The notes beneath the pieces are model-generated. The model saw nothing but the letters and a program-made list of their open reading frames with translations. It had not been told where the DNA came from and searched no databases. DNA of 64,000 nucleotides, from NCBI RefSeq assembly GCF_009765225.1, contig NZ_VMSF01000001.1, positions 310,001 to 374,000 of the forward strand, read 5' to 3'. The position numbers were made by a program, and so were the translations under genes. Source of the DNA: Leifsonia sp. AG29. Its GTDB lineage: Bacteria; Actinomycetota; Actinomycetes; Actinomycetales; Microbacteriaceae. Shown here piece after piece: positions 36,059 to 44,327 of this stretch; position 1 is the first letter of the stretch; every line of letters starts with the position of its first letter.

Positions 36059-36202
36059 TCAGGCGGTCTGCGCCAGCTCGGCGTAGTAGGTCACGTGGCA
36101 GCCGTCGCCGGCGCACTCGACGCAGAGGACGATCTCCTCGCTGTGCTGGTTGGGGTCGGCCCCCGTGCCGTCGCACCGTTCGCAAATCTCCACCGTTCTC
36201 AT
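36059..36202 (-). CDS. small DnaJ-like zinc-knuckle protein, 47 residues
   Basis: A 47-residue product with two CxxCxGxG-like knuckles, CERCDGTG and CVECAGDG, as in the zinc domain of DnaJ, so it probably binds one zinc. The ATG at 36202 is preferred; a longer frame upstream lacks family features, and no strong ribosome site is seen for either. Function unknown. Confidence 0.6.
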   Translation of the reverse strand: MRTVEICERCDGTGADPNQHSEEIVLCVECAGDGCHVTYYAELAQTA

Positions 36203-36374
36203 GCCCACGATTCTGCGCCCGACCACCGACAGCGCCCGCACCCGCATCGGGGTGTCGCGCATCCGTTTCCATGGCCCCGAACCCGACGACGAGCGCGACG
36301 CTCGGATTCTGCTCAGAGCAGAACGCGCCGACGGGGGCGGCGCGGATCGCGTGTCCGCGGCTTAGGCTGTCGCC

Positions 36375-36701
36375 ATGCTTGTGCGGCACGCCCTCGGCAC
36401 CGTGCTCCGCCGGATCCGGACGGAGCGGGGCACGACCCTGCGTCAGCTCTCCGAGCGGTCCAGCGTCTCCATCCCCTACCTCTCCGAGATCGAGCGCGGT
36501 CGCAAGGAGGCGTCGTCCGAGATCGTCGCGGCGCTCTGCCGCGAGCTCGACGTGTCGGAGCGCGATCTCCTGACCGCGGTCGCGGCCGAGTTCGCCGGTG
36601 CCCCGGTGATCAGCCTCCTGCCGACCGGTGCGGAGACGGCCGACGCAGCTGCAGCCTCCTCCGCCGACGCGGCCGCGCCGGTCGTGGCGCTCGCGGCCTG
36701 A
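36375..36701 (+). CDS. ClgR-like XRE-family regulator
   Basis: A 108-residue protein with a Cro/C1 HTH ([44 protein letters not shown]) closely resembling ClgR, the actinobacterial activator of Clp protease and stress genes. The C-terminus is Ala-rich and ends in VALAA, the type of C-terminus that Clp proteases recognise in ClgR. Identity as ClgR itself is likely but other paralogues exist. A 10-bp tandem repeat follows its stop. Confidence 0.82.
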   Translation: MLVRHALGTVLRRIRTERGTTLRQLSERSSVSIPYLSEIERGRKEASSEIVAALCRELDVSERDLLTAVAAEFAGAPVISLLPTGAETADAAAASSADAAAPVVALAA

Positions 36702-36702
36702 C

Positions 36703-36752
36703 GCTCCGAACCGCTCCGAACCGCGCCGGAATGCTCCGAAACGCCCTGGAAC
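36703..36752. repeat. five 10-bp tandem units between the ClgR-like gene and tRNA-Tyr
   Basis: Units GCTCCGAACC, GCTCCGAACC, GCGCCGGAAT, GCTCCGAAAC and GCCCTGGAAC run without gaps, exactly ten bases each, one helical turn. They end about 30 bases before the tRNA promoter -10 box. This phasing suggests repeated protein contacts or slippage-generated repeats. Confidence 0.6.
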
Positions 36753-36784
36753 GGCGCTGATTTCGTCTGCGAGCGCGCGACGAG

Positions 36785-36790
36785 TATTCT
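36785..36790 (+). promoter_or_regulatory. -10 box of tRNA-Tyr
   Basis: TATTCT, followed by TGTCTGGCGCC, lies 38 bases before the mature tRNA. The tRNA-Thr/Met promoter has the same TATTCT with a related downstream run, TTCTGGTTGCC, which supports both as promoters. Confidence 0.55.
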
Positions 36791-36828
36791 TGTCTGGCGC
36801 CATCCGGTCGGCAGACCGCGGTGCAGCC

Positions 36829-36910
36829 GGCGAGTTACCCAAGCGGCCAAAGGGATCTGACTGTAAATCAGCTGTCTACGACTTCGGGGGTTCGAATCCC
36901 TCACTCGCCA
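36829..36910 (+). tRNA. tRNA-Tyr (anticodon GTA)
   Basis: An 82-base class II tRNA with acceptor GGCGAGT/ACTCGCC, anticodon GTA at 36863-36865 in CTGTAAA, a long variable arm and the T loop GGTTCGAATCC. CCA is not encoded. Its 3' 52 bases (36858-36909) recur at 48899-48950, so the gene is the integration site of the 12-kb element; the 3' end now present came from the element side of the crossover. The discriminator base is A. Confidence 0.95.
36858..36909 (+). repeat. attL (52-bp core inside tRNA-Tyr)
   Basis: Begins TGACTGTAAATCAGCTGTC and ends CCCTCACTCGCC; identical over 52 bases to 48899-48950. The next base is A here and G at attR. Confidence 0.93.
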
Positions 36911-36922
36911 CGCCAGGAAAAC

Positions 36923-36953
36923 AAAGGGGACTCGGACTATCCGGGTCCCCTTT
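36923..36953 (+). terminator. terminator carried by the element just after tRNA-Tyr
   Basis: AAAGGGGACTCGG and CCGGGTCCCCTTT form a 13-bp stem with one mismatch and a 5-base loop, followed by CTCGTTGTT. It lies on the element side of attL and appears to replace the host terminator displaced to 48959-48985. Confidence 0.75.
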
Positions 36954-37013
36954 CTCGTTGTTCGGGGCCCGATGTGTGAGCGGTGTGCGAACAACGGACC
37001 GTTGCTCGATCCG

Positions 37014-37526
37014 TCACCTTTCCTCCGGTAGGGACTGAACCCAGGCCCGCAGATCCTCGGCCAAGATGATGGCCTTACTGAGCGCATAGTGCACGACGAG
37101 GTCGTTCCGTCTCACAAAGCTGCGCAGGAAGCTCGGGGAGACGCCGCATTCGAGGGCCGCGTCCTCCAGGGAGTACGCCACGCGAGCCGAAGCCTCGCCG
37201 GGCGCTCGCACCTTTACGGCAATGGGCCCCTCGTTCACCGCGTCCGCTCTAGTCGCCTCGAGGACGCCCGCGCGCGCCATCTCAAGCCGCACGCCAATTG
37301 CCACGCGCTCCTCGAGCTCGTCGCCGAGCTGGTCCCACGGGCACCAGAAGGTCCCCGCCCGATCGACCACCTCGCACGGCTCCGGCCGGTCAATGAGTTC
37401 CGCGCGGACGTGGACGTTGTCGTCGACGTCAAGTAACCGTGCGCGTTCGATCGGCTTTCCCTTTTCCGGACGCCACGCCCACACCTGTCCGACTCGCATC
37501 TTTGGCTTGTTCCAGTGCACTGACAT
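37014..37526 (-). CDS. unknown element protein with C-terminal excisionase-like HTH
   Basis: About 170 residues from the ATG at 37526 (longer starts at 37550 and 37676 are possible; none has a clear ribosome site). The N-terminal half (MRVGQVWAWRPEKGKP..., TFWCPWDQLGDELEER) matches nothing I know. The C-terminal 50 residues, ARVAYSLEDAALECGVSPSF then LRSFVRRNDLVVHYALSKAI and ILAEDLRAWVQSL, look like a MerR/excisionase HTH with wing. It could be the excision factor for the attL side or a regulator of cargo genes. Confidence 0.6.
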   Translation of the reverse strand: MSVHWNKPKMRVGQVWAWRPEKGKPIERARLLDVDDNVHVRAELIDRPEPCEVVDRAGTFWCPWDQLGDELEERVAIGVRLEMARAGVLEATRADAVNEGPIAVKVRAPGEASARVAYSLEDAALECGVSPSFLRSFVRRNDLVVHYALSKAIILAEDLRAWVQSLPEER

Positions 37527-37768
37527 GGACGCACCGTACCCCTGATCCATGGCGGGGGGCCAGAGCGTTTTTGCCCGCTCACCTGGGATATTGCCCTCGG
37601 TGAAGGTTTCCTTGCCGCACGGCAATCTTCGCCCACGGGCGGTGTCCTCGCCGGGCGCTATTAGGTCAGATCTCACGTGACCTGTTCGCTGAACGTAAAG
37701 GGTCGGCCGCCACTGCCCCGTCCGGGGTGTACCGAAGAGTCTGGTCTGGCCGCTACGATCAGCGAATT

Positions 37769-38299
37769 ATGAGGAAGTCTCTGATCGCACTGGTGCTGGC
37801 GGTGCTGGCCCTCAGCGGCTGCTCGGCGCACGGCGAAACGGTCGCTCAGCCGAGCGACTCCACCCGCAGTGCCGAAGCGAGCCCGACGCCGACGCCGACG
37901 GTTCACACGATGAGCCTCGACGAGGCAGCCAAGTACTACCTCGCTGGCGTCTGTGCGGCGAATAAAGCGACGGCAGCGAACAGCGCCGCGTTCGCTGCGC
38001 AGGACCTCGCCGCGGTGAAACAAACGGCGGCCTCGGCGCGGGATGCGTATCAGGCAGAAGCCAAGGCGTTCACGGACACGACGGTGGTCTGGCCGTCTGC
38101 CGTTTCCTCGGCCGACATCAAGCTCATCACCGACGCAGACTTCGCCATCATCTCGAACTACGACGCTATATCGACAGCGCAATCATTCGAGGCGGCGTCC
38201 GCCACATCCAACGGCTACGTGGACAACGGAGCGGCCGCGGCGGCCCAGCGGATTCGGCTTGCGCTCAACCTGTCTGCAGATACTTCGGCAGGCTGCTGA
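37769..38299 (+). CDS. predicted lipoprotein carried by the element
   Basis: A 176-residue secreted protein with a lipoprotein signal peptide, MRKSLIALVLAVLALSGC, cleaved before Cys18. A Ser/Pro/Thr linker follows (SPTPTPTVHT), then a helical domain (LDEAAKYYLAGVCAANKATA... to RIRLALNLSA). The ATG at 37769 is favoured over an earlier in-frame start. It is five bases before the next gene, so the two are cotranscribed. Prophage-borne surface lipoproteins often block superinfection, but nothing in the sequence proves that. Confidence 0.7.
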   Translation: MRKSLIALVLAVLALSGCSAHGETVAQPSDSTRSAEASPTPTPTVHTMSLDEAAKYYLAGVCAANKATAANSAAFAAQDLAAVKQTAASARDAYQAEAKAFTDTTVVWPSAVSSADIKLITDADFAIISNYDAISTAQSFEAASATSNGYVDNGAAAAAQRIRLALNLSADTSAGC

Positions 38300-38304
38300 G
38301 TCGG

Positions 38305-39138
38305 ATGGGGCGCAAAGACAGCCAAGGGACGGTCACATACCAAGGGACCTCGTTCCATGACGCGGTCCTTCCTCAACCGTTGCGATTTGCGCCCCCTTAC
38401 GCTCATCTCGCCGCCGACCCTCAGGCTTTTTCGCGGTTCTGGCAGTTCGCAAGCTACGCGTTCGATCTGCCAGACCCGGCCGCTTTCCCCGCGTTTCCTG
38501 AACCGTTCGACCCAGATGAGGCTGCGCGAGCACGACGATTCGTGTCGACGTGCCGGGACCTCGCGAGTTACTCACTCATGAGCGCTCATGACGGTGTCAC
38601 ATTCACGATCAAGGCGGACGGGACCGCAGACATTCAGACTCAAAAGAGCCCTCGAGAGAATGTCGGCGGCTTCATAACTCAGTTCAGGCAGCTGTATGCC
38701 AAAGACGAGAGCGCAAGCTACAGTGACGTCGTCGGCATCATCTCCCGCCTCACCCGAACCACCACTGACTCCTTCCAGGATCGACGCCAGGACATTCTCA
38801 GCGCCTGGAGACGGGCGCACGGGCGCTTGCTCCAACAGCGGGTCGAAGCCATCGTGGCGCGCAAGCACGTCAACAGTGCATACGTGGGGCAGGGTGACTC
38901 TCCCACCCCTATACCGTTCGAGCACGCGCGGCCCACAGAACTAATCTCGCGATACATGTACGGGGAATACATCCACTACGGGGAGAAGCGAGAGGCACTC
39001 CAGGCTTTCCGCAAGAGCGAGAGCGAGCTCATCATTGAACTCGATTACCTGAACTTCCTCGAGGCGGCTATCGGCCTCGCTCACTACTACCTTGGCTTCT
39101 CGATACTGGCGACGCGAGCGTTCAAGCTGAGTGCGTAG
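38305..39138 (+). CDS. unknown 277-residue cargo protein
   Basis: I do not recognise the family. The protein is soluble and mostly helical after a Pro/Phe-rich start (PLRFAPPYAHL, FWQFASYAFDLPDPAAFPAF). The middle has IISRLTRTTTDSFQDRRQDI and the C-terminus two hydrophobic helices (LDYLNFLEAAIGLAHYYLGF). It pairs with the lipoprotein gene and ends 17 bases inside the convergent TerS-like gene. Position near an att end is where satellites and prophages usually carry defence or exclusion genes. Confidence 0.6.
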   Translation: MGRKDSQGTVTYQGTSFHDAVLPQPLRFAPPYAHLAADPQAFSRFWQFASYAFDLPDPAAFPAFPEPFDPDEAARARRFVSTCRDLASYSLMSAHDGVTFTIKADGTADIQTQKSPRENVGGFITQFRQLYAKDESASYSDVVGIISRLTRTTTDSFQDRRQDILSAWRRAHGRLLQQRVEAIVARKHVNSAYVGQGDSPTPIPFEHARPTELISRYMYGEYIHYGEKREALQAFRKSESELIIELDYLNFLEAAIGLAHYYLGFSILATRAFKLSA

Positions 39139-39604
39139 ACGTGACGCCCAGGGCGTCGCCCAAGCGGCTGAGGAGGCTGGTGGCGTCGTCGAGGCCGGGG
39201 GTACCGTCGGCCGCTTCCATCTTCATCGCAGCTGTGATGTGGGTCTGGATCGCTTGAGCGATGTCGCGCTCGTTCTGCGCGGGCACGAAATCGAGCTCCC
39301 GCGCCTTTTCTACCCCTACCTCGGTGCGTACGAGGGTCTTGAAGGTCGGTGCCTCCAGCCGGTCATACAGCGCTTCCGCACGCTTGTATGCCCGGAGCTT
39401 GAGCTCCAGCCGGCGGGCCTTCCCGTCTACTTCGCGCGCTTGGTTGGCAGCCTTGACCTGTGCCCGGTCGAATTCGAGACCTTCACGCTTCGCCCACGCC
39501 GAGATAGTGGAGGGGGAAACCCCAAGCTCCTTGGCGATGGCATTGCAGCCCAGGCCCTTGTCGAAGAGATCTCGCGCCCGGGCGCCTCCAGTGAACGCGC
39601 CCAT
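39122..39604 (-). CDS. HTH protein resembling a phage terminase small subunit
   Basis: A 160-residue protein with an N-terminal HTH (LFDKGLGCNAIAKELGVSPS followed by TISAWAKREG), then a charged coiled-coil stretch (AREVDGKARRLELKLRAYKR) and a C-terminal tail. The domain order and length are those of TerS-like DNA-recognition subunits. No large terminase is present. Its start shares one base with the stop of the tape-measure gene, so it is the last gene of the leftward operon. It could also be an ordinary HTH regulator. Confidence 0.6.
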   Translation of the reverse strand: MGAFTGGARARDLFDKGLGCNAIAKELGVSPSTISAWAKREGLEFDRAQVKAANQAREVDGKARRLELKLRAYKRAEALYDRLEAPTFKTLVRTEVGVEKARELDFVPAQNERDIAQAIQTHITAAMKMEAADGTPGLDDATSLLSRLGDALGVTSTHSA

Positions 39605-42483
39605 CAGTACGCCACCTTCTGCATCCCGGAACGGAGCCCAGCCCGCTGACGAGCCGCCGCCTGATTGACCACGATCTGTGCCTCACCGTTCGCCATCTCA
39701 CGAAGCACCCCGAACAGGGAGCCGTCCATGAAGATCGGCCGGTCCCCGCTCTTCGGCCCGACCGATGCGAGAGCCGCGGCAGGGTTGTCGTTGTACGCCT
39801 TCATGAACTGCGGGTCGTAGCTGGCGGATTTCTCCTTGACCACGAACTCGCCCTCGGTGAGCATCGCCGGGACCATGTCGGTGCCCTGCGGCTGCCACAT
39901 GCCGTGCCCACCCACAGCGAGGTAGTTCATCGGCCCGCCGGAAGCCCGGTACGCCATGACGTCGCCGCCGTGCGCGAACTTGTACGCCCCACCGGTGGTG
40001 TTGGCGGGCATCTGAGCCGGCGCGCCCACGTTGTTCGTGACGACGGTCAGGGTGACGGTCTGGTCGTGGATCGACGCGAGCTCAGCCTTGAACGCTGCGA
40101 GCTTGGCCGAGGCCGCGTCCGCGTCCAGTTCAGCCTGCGTCTTCACCACAGGCGGCACCGCGTAGTACTTGTCGATGAGCGCCTGGATCGCCGGGGTCAG
40201 CTGCCCCGTCGCGGTGAGCTGGTCGATGAGAGCCTGCTTCGACGCGGCGAACGCTTTCGTGCCCGCCTCCGTGGAGCCGGTCTGCTTCGCGATCGCCTCC
40301 GCGGCCTGCTGGTCCGCCGCGACCTTCTGCTCGAGCGCCTGCTGGTTCGCGACCGCGGCCTTCGAGTTACCGTCGATCGCGGTGCCGTTCTGCTTCAGCG
40401 AGTCGAGGAGCGTGTTCCCCGCCGCGGCCGCACCGGTCTGCGCCTGCGCGACGGAGAGCATGCCACCGTTGAGGAGCGTGAACGCGTTCGTCAGCAGGGT
40501 CGCGGCGTCGTTCTCGAACTGCAGTTGCCGGGTCGTCGCCGCCGCCTGGTCCGCGTTCTGCTGCTGCGCCCCCTTCGCGGCGAGCATCTGCGGCACCGAC
40601 ATGCCGTACGTGGCCGCGAGAGCCTGCGCAGCACGCAGCTGCGCCGCCGAGGAGATCGTCGACTGGCCCTGCGCCTGAGCCACATCGTTGTACGCCTGGA
40701 TCTGGCTGGAGATCGCGCCGTGCGTGCCGTTCAGCTTGCCGATCAGCTCCTGCGCCGCCTTGCCCTGATCGGTCTGCACTCGAATGGCTCGGTAGCCGGA
40801 CGCCTCAATCTTGTAGCCGGCGTCCACCTGCTTCTGCAGGGTGCTGATCAGCTTCTGCCGGGCGGCGTCGTCCGTGGTCGTGGCTGCGGTGAGTTCCTTC
40901 GTGCTGATGTTCAGCTTCTTCGCCAGGTCGAGTGCACCGGACTTCTGGAGGTTGTCCGCCGCCTGAGCCTGCACATGCTGGCCGATCACACCGTTGTCCT
41001 GCTGCACCGCCGCCGTATAGTCCTCGGTCGCCTGAGTGGCCTGCCCAGCCCCGACAGCGATGCCGACAAGACCAGCAGCGAGGAGCGACGCGGCACCGAT
41101 GATCCACCCGACCGGGCCGGAGGCAATGTCCGCGGCCACACCGACCGCGCCGAGCCGCCACGCCACATCCTCGAGGACGGGCGCGATGGCCTCCCACTTC
41201 ATGAACATGGTGAACGCGGCGATCGCGCCGGCGAGGATCGGCGGGAACGCGGGCCCGAGCATGCTGAGCAGCGACAGCAGGTTACCGATGAGGCTAATCG
41301 TCCCCAACAGGACAGGGCCGAGGGGCGAGAACGCCTGAATCAGGTCCAGGATGCCGTGGAGCAGGTTGCCGAGCGCTTGCGTGACCTGCGGGAGCGAGGT
41401 GATGGCGTCCTGTGTGAACTTCGCCAGCCCCCCGTCCTGGGTCCAGTGGGTGAACCCGGCGGCGAGCTGCTCAACGTAGAACCCGGCCTGCACGAACAGG
41501 GGGTTCATGACCCGCAGCGCCGTGACGACACCGGTGGTGACGACAGACGCGGCGGTGCCGAGCTCGCCCGAGAACACACGGATCTCGTCGTTCAGTGCCG
41601 GGAGTTCGTCGTGCACGGCCGACAGGGACCGGTCGAACCCGTTGAGCACCCCACTGGACGCGGTTGTCTCAAGCTGCTGCAGGTCACCCTGGAGGATCTG
41701 CAGCCCGGCGCGGTACTCGTTGCCAGCCTGGGTGCCGTCCTGCATCTGCTGCTTGATGCCAAGGATCGCGAGGACACCGGCGGCGCCCATTCCCGCCATA
41801 CCACCAGCGATACCGACCGCGGCACCGGCGAGCTGCGACGCGAGGGGGATCGCTGCGGCGATGCCCGCGACGACAAGGCCGAGGCGCCCGACGTTGTTCT
41901 GGTTCGACTGGGCGGCCTTGTCGGTGGCGTTGCGGTCAGCTTCCAAGGCTGCCGCTTCACGCAGCGCAGCCACCGCGGACCGGTCGGACTCCTCCGCCTG
42001 GCGTGCCTTCGCGGCGGTGAGAGCGTCCTCCGCAGTGGCGGCGCGTGCTGCCGCCGCCTCGGACCGCTGGATGGCAACCTGCACACCGAGTTCCGCGGCG
42101 GCGAGCTGCCCATCCGTCATGCGGGTCTTGTCGCGGCGCTCGTCGAGGCGCATCTGCGCGACGATGGCCCGCTGGGTGGCGACCTCGGACGCAGCCTCCG
42201 CCGCCGTGAGACGGTTCTGCGCGGCAGTGACCTCGTCGATCTTCGACGCGCCCGAGCCGCCCTTCGCGCCCACGTTGACACCGGTGAGGCTGCCCTCCGC
42301 CGCTCGGAGCGCTTCGATCTTCGCCATCGCCTCGGCGACGTCCGCGTTGACCTTGATGTTCGGGTCAGTGCGACCCAACTCCCGGGCCCGGGCCTCGGCT
42401 TCGTCGAGTTTGCGGTCCCAGTCGGACTTGTCCAGTCGCAGGTACGCGACGATCGAGCCTTCGGTGGTGTGGGTATCGGGCAT
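39604..42483 (-). CDS. phage tail tape-measure protein
   Basis: A 959-residue protein typical of siphovirus tape measures: a long charged coiled coil (residues about 10-190, rich in Ala, Glu and Arg), then hydrophobic segments (GLVVAGIAAAIPLASQLAGA; LLGTISLIGNLLSLLSMLG; GWIIGAASLLAAGLVGIAVG), further helical repeats, and a Gly/Ala-rich C-terminus with GGHGMWQPQGTDMVPAMLTE, the usual tape-measure end motif. GGAG precedes the ATG. Length should set tail length, at roughly 1.5 angstrom per residue. It is intact. Confidence 0.88.
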   Translation of the reverse strand: MPDTHTTEGSIVAYLRLDKSDWDRKLDEAEARARELGRTDPNIKVNADVAEAMAKIEALRAAEGSLTGVNVGAKGGSGASKIDEVTAAQNRLTAAEAASEVATQRAIVAQMRLDERRDKTRMTDGQLAAAELGVQVAIQRSEAAAARAATAEDALTAAKARQAEESDRSAVAALREAAALEADRNATDKAAQSNQNNVGRLGLVVAGIAAAIPLASQLAGAAVGIAGGMAGMGAAGVLAILGIKQQMQDGTQAGNEYRAGLQILQGDLQQLETTASSGVLNGFDRSLSAVHDELPALNDEIRVFSGELGTAASVVTTGVVTALRVMNPLFVQAGFYVEQLAAGFTHWTQDGGLAKFTQDAITSLPQVTQALGNLLHGILDLIQAFSPLGPVLLGTISLIGNLLSLLSMLGPAFPPILAGAIAAFTMFMKWEAIAPVLEDVAWRLGAVGVAADIASGPVGWIIGAASLLAAGLVGIAVGAGQATQATEDYTAAVQQDNGVIGQHVQAQAADNLQKSGALDLAKKLNISTKELTAATTTDDAARQKLISTLQKQVDAGYKIEASGYRAIRVQTDQGKAAQELIGKLNGTHGAISSQIQAYNDVAQAQGQSTISSAAQLRAAQALAATYGMSVPQMLAAKGAQQQNADQAAATTRQLQFENDAATLLTNAFTLLNGGMLSVAQAQTGAAAAGNTLLDSLKQNGTAIDGNSKAAVANQQALEQKVAADQQAAEAIAKQTGSTEAGTKAFAASKQALIDQLTATGQLTPAIQALIDKYYAVPPVVKTQAELDADAASAKLAAFKAELASIHDQTVTLTVVTNNVGAPAQMPANTTGGAYKFAHGGDVMAYRASGGPMNYLAVGGHGMWQPQGTDMVPAMLTEGEFVVKEKSASYDPQFMKAYNDNPAAALASVGPKSGDRPIFMDGSLFGVLREMANGEAQIVVNQAAARQRAGLRSGMQKVAY

Positions 42484-42512
42484 GATCGGTTCTCCTTGCG
42501 CCTACGCGGTCG

Positions 42513-44159
42513 TCACGGCGTGTCGGCGGTGAAGCTCACCGCGATCCAGTCGTTCGTGGACATCGCGAACGGGACCGTCGAGCTGAGCGCCTGGATGCTC
42601 CGGTCGGTGAGGCTCATCACCCCGATGGTGACCAGGCCCGCACTGGTGACGTGCGCCATGCCCTGATAGGTGGCCCCGCTGGTGCTGTTGACCATGATCG
42701 CGTTCGCGGGGATGCGCGCGTTGAACAGAGTCAGCCCGGTGGCGACGCTGATCGCCCCGGTGATCGCGCTGGTCGACCCGAGGGTGATCTTGATCTCGCA
42801 GAACAGCCGCTTGCCGACCTTGTTGTACTTCGCCAGGACCGAGCCGTTACCGACAGTGAATCCCGTCACGGTCGGATTCGAGATGGCAAGCGACGTTCCG
42901 AACGCCGAGCCTGCGGTGGCACTGTCGATCAGGATCGTGCCCGTACCAGAGTCCACAAGCTGCCCAGTGCCCATCGCGCCGTCGACCCGCGTCCCTGTGC
43001 CCGCGTTGGTGATGATCGCGGCGGGGTTCGAAGAGTGCGAGCGAAGCGCCGTGTAGAGGGCCCCGCTGGCAATGGTGACTGCGTTCGCCAACGCCCCCGA
43101 TGACCCGCCGTACATGGGGGCGTCGAGGACGGTGCCGCGCGCCCCGGAGAGCACGTTGAAGCAGCCGCCCGTGTTCGCTTCGAAGTACGGGTTGTAGAAC
43201 GCGTTCAGCTGGCCCGAGACCTGCACACCGATGCCGGAGCAGCTCTGCGCGATCAGCGAGTAGAACGAGTTCGCCCACGACGTCGACCCGATGATGACAC
43301 CGTTGCCGCAGCGCTCGATGTCGAGCATGGTGAACGCGTTGTTGTTCGTGGCGGTGTCGAGGTTGATGCCGGTGGAGCAGCCGCGGATCATGAGCGCAGT
43401 GAACGTGGCTTCGTTGACGTTCTGCGTCCACACACCGAGGTAGAAGTTCGCCACCTTGACCCGGGACACCTTCAGGTTCACGACGCTCATGCTGGACGAG
43501 CCGACCGCGATTCCGGTGCTGGTCCCGGAGCCGGGGCCGATCAGGGTGAAGTCCTCCACCCCACCGGAGTTCACTTCCGTGTCCAGGATCGTGATCGCCG
43601 TGCCCGTGGTGCCGGAGAAGCGGATGACGGTGCCGTTGTAGTTCGCGTTGTTCGCGTAGTTGCTGTCACCGAACGCGCCAGTCCGGTCGCGCCAGTCCTG
43701 TTGTCCCGCACCGCGCAACGTCTGCCCGTGGCCGAGGGTGACACCGGACGCCCACACGCTCACCCCAGCCGGGACGGTGATAACCCGGCCAGGGTTGGCA
43801 TTCGCGGCGGCTTGCACGGCCCCACTGTCGTCGGTGGCACCGTCGAGCTTCGCGCCGTAGTCTCGGACGTCGATGTTCGTGGCAGTGGAGGTCCAGTTGC
43901 CGCTGGTGCCGCACCCGCTGAAAGTGCTCCCGGACGTGTGCGTCGTCTTGGCCTTGACGATTGCGCCGGAGAACGGGCTGATGACCATCTGGCCCGCCGT
44001 GTACTGCGTGCTCGGAGCCCACGGGCGAACGTCGAGGCCGTACAGGGCCGCCGTGTCCGACATGGCCGAGGAGTACTGCGTCTCCATGTTGTTGAGATGG
44101 TCTGGGTTCAACGCCGGGGGGAGCCCGAGATTGAAGGGGCCTGACTTCGTGTACGGCAT
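42513..44159 (-). CDS. beta-helix tailspike / receptor-binding protein
   Basis: A 548-residue protein with an N-terminal phage-attachment part (residues 1-95), the pectate-lyase-3-like signature IDVRDYGAKLDGATDDSGAV (about 96-115), a right-handed parallel beta-helix with repeated short strands and Gly/Ser/Thr/Asn turns (to about 400), and a C-terminal beta domain ending SFTADTP. This layout fits a tailspike that binds or degrades a cell-surface polysaccharide. GGAG lies six bases before the ATG. Enzyme activity cannot be read from sequence. Confidence 0.82.
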   Translation of the reverse strand: MPYTKSGPFNLGLPPALNPDHLNNMETQYSSAMSDTAALYGLDVRPWAPSTQYTAGQMVISPFSGAIVKAKTTHTSGSTFSGCGTSGNWTSTATNIDVRDYGAKLDGATDDSGAVQAAANANPGRVITVPAGVSVWASGVTLGHGQTLRGAGQQDWRDRTGAFGDSNYANNANYNGTVIRFSGTTGTAITILDTEVNSGGVEDFTLIGPGSGTSTGIAVGSSSMSVVNLKVSRVKVANFYLGVWTQNVNEATFTALMIRGCSTGINLDTATNNNAFTMLDIERCGNGVIIGSTSWANSFYSLIAQSCSGIGVQVSGQLNAFYNPYFEANTGGCFNVLSGARGTVLDAPMYGGSSGALANAVTIASGALYTALRSHSSNPAAIITNAGTGTRVDGAMGTGQLVDSGTGTILIDSATAGSAFGTSLAISNPTVTGFTVGNGSVLAKYNKVGKRLFCEIKITLGSTSAITGAISVATGLTLFNARIPANAIMVNSTSGATYQGMAHVTSAGLVTIGVMSLTDRSIQALSSTVPFAMSTNDWIAVSFTADTP

Positions 44160-44168
44160 GCGGGCTCC

Positions 44169-44327
44169 TTAGCCGGGGAACAGATCGTCGGCCGGGTACA
44201 GGTCGTCCGAGGGGTACAGGTCGTCAGCGACGAGGGGAGGTGCCTTCTTGTTGCGCTTCCCCCGTTCTGCGGCCGGCTCGGCGGTCTTCTCGGTCGTCTC
44301 CTGTCCGCCGGCTCGCTGTTCGGCCAT
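44169..44327 (-). CDS. 52-residue element protein with DDLYP repeats
   Basis: ATG at 44327 overlapping the preceding stop (TGATG), TAA at 44171. The first half is charged and unstructured (EKTAEPAAERGKRNKKAPP); the end is three tandem copies DDLYPS, DDLYPA, DDLFPG. Such acidic repeats are seen in small proteins next to actinophage tail-fibre genes and may be a docking tail. It ends nine bases before the tailspike start. Confidence 0.6.
   Translation of the reverse strand: MAEQRAGGQETTEKTAEPAAERGKRNKKAPPLVADDLYPSDDLYPADDLFPG

Noticed and set aside
36829-36910. Selenocysteine or leucine tRNA because of the long variable arm
   Set aside because: The anticodon is GTA and the arm lengths fit class II bacterial tRNA-Tyr.
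39904-42666. 920-residue rightward open frame across the tape-measure region
   Set aside because: It runs antisense to the tape-measure gene, which has the expected coiled coil, membrane segments and end motif; the rightward product is Arg/Leu/Asp-rich noise.
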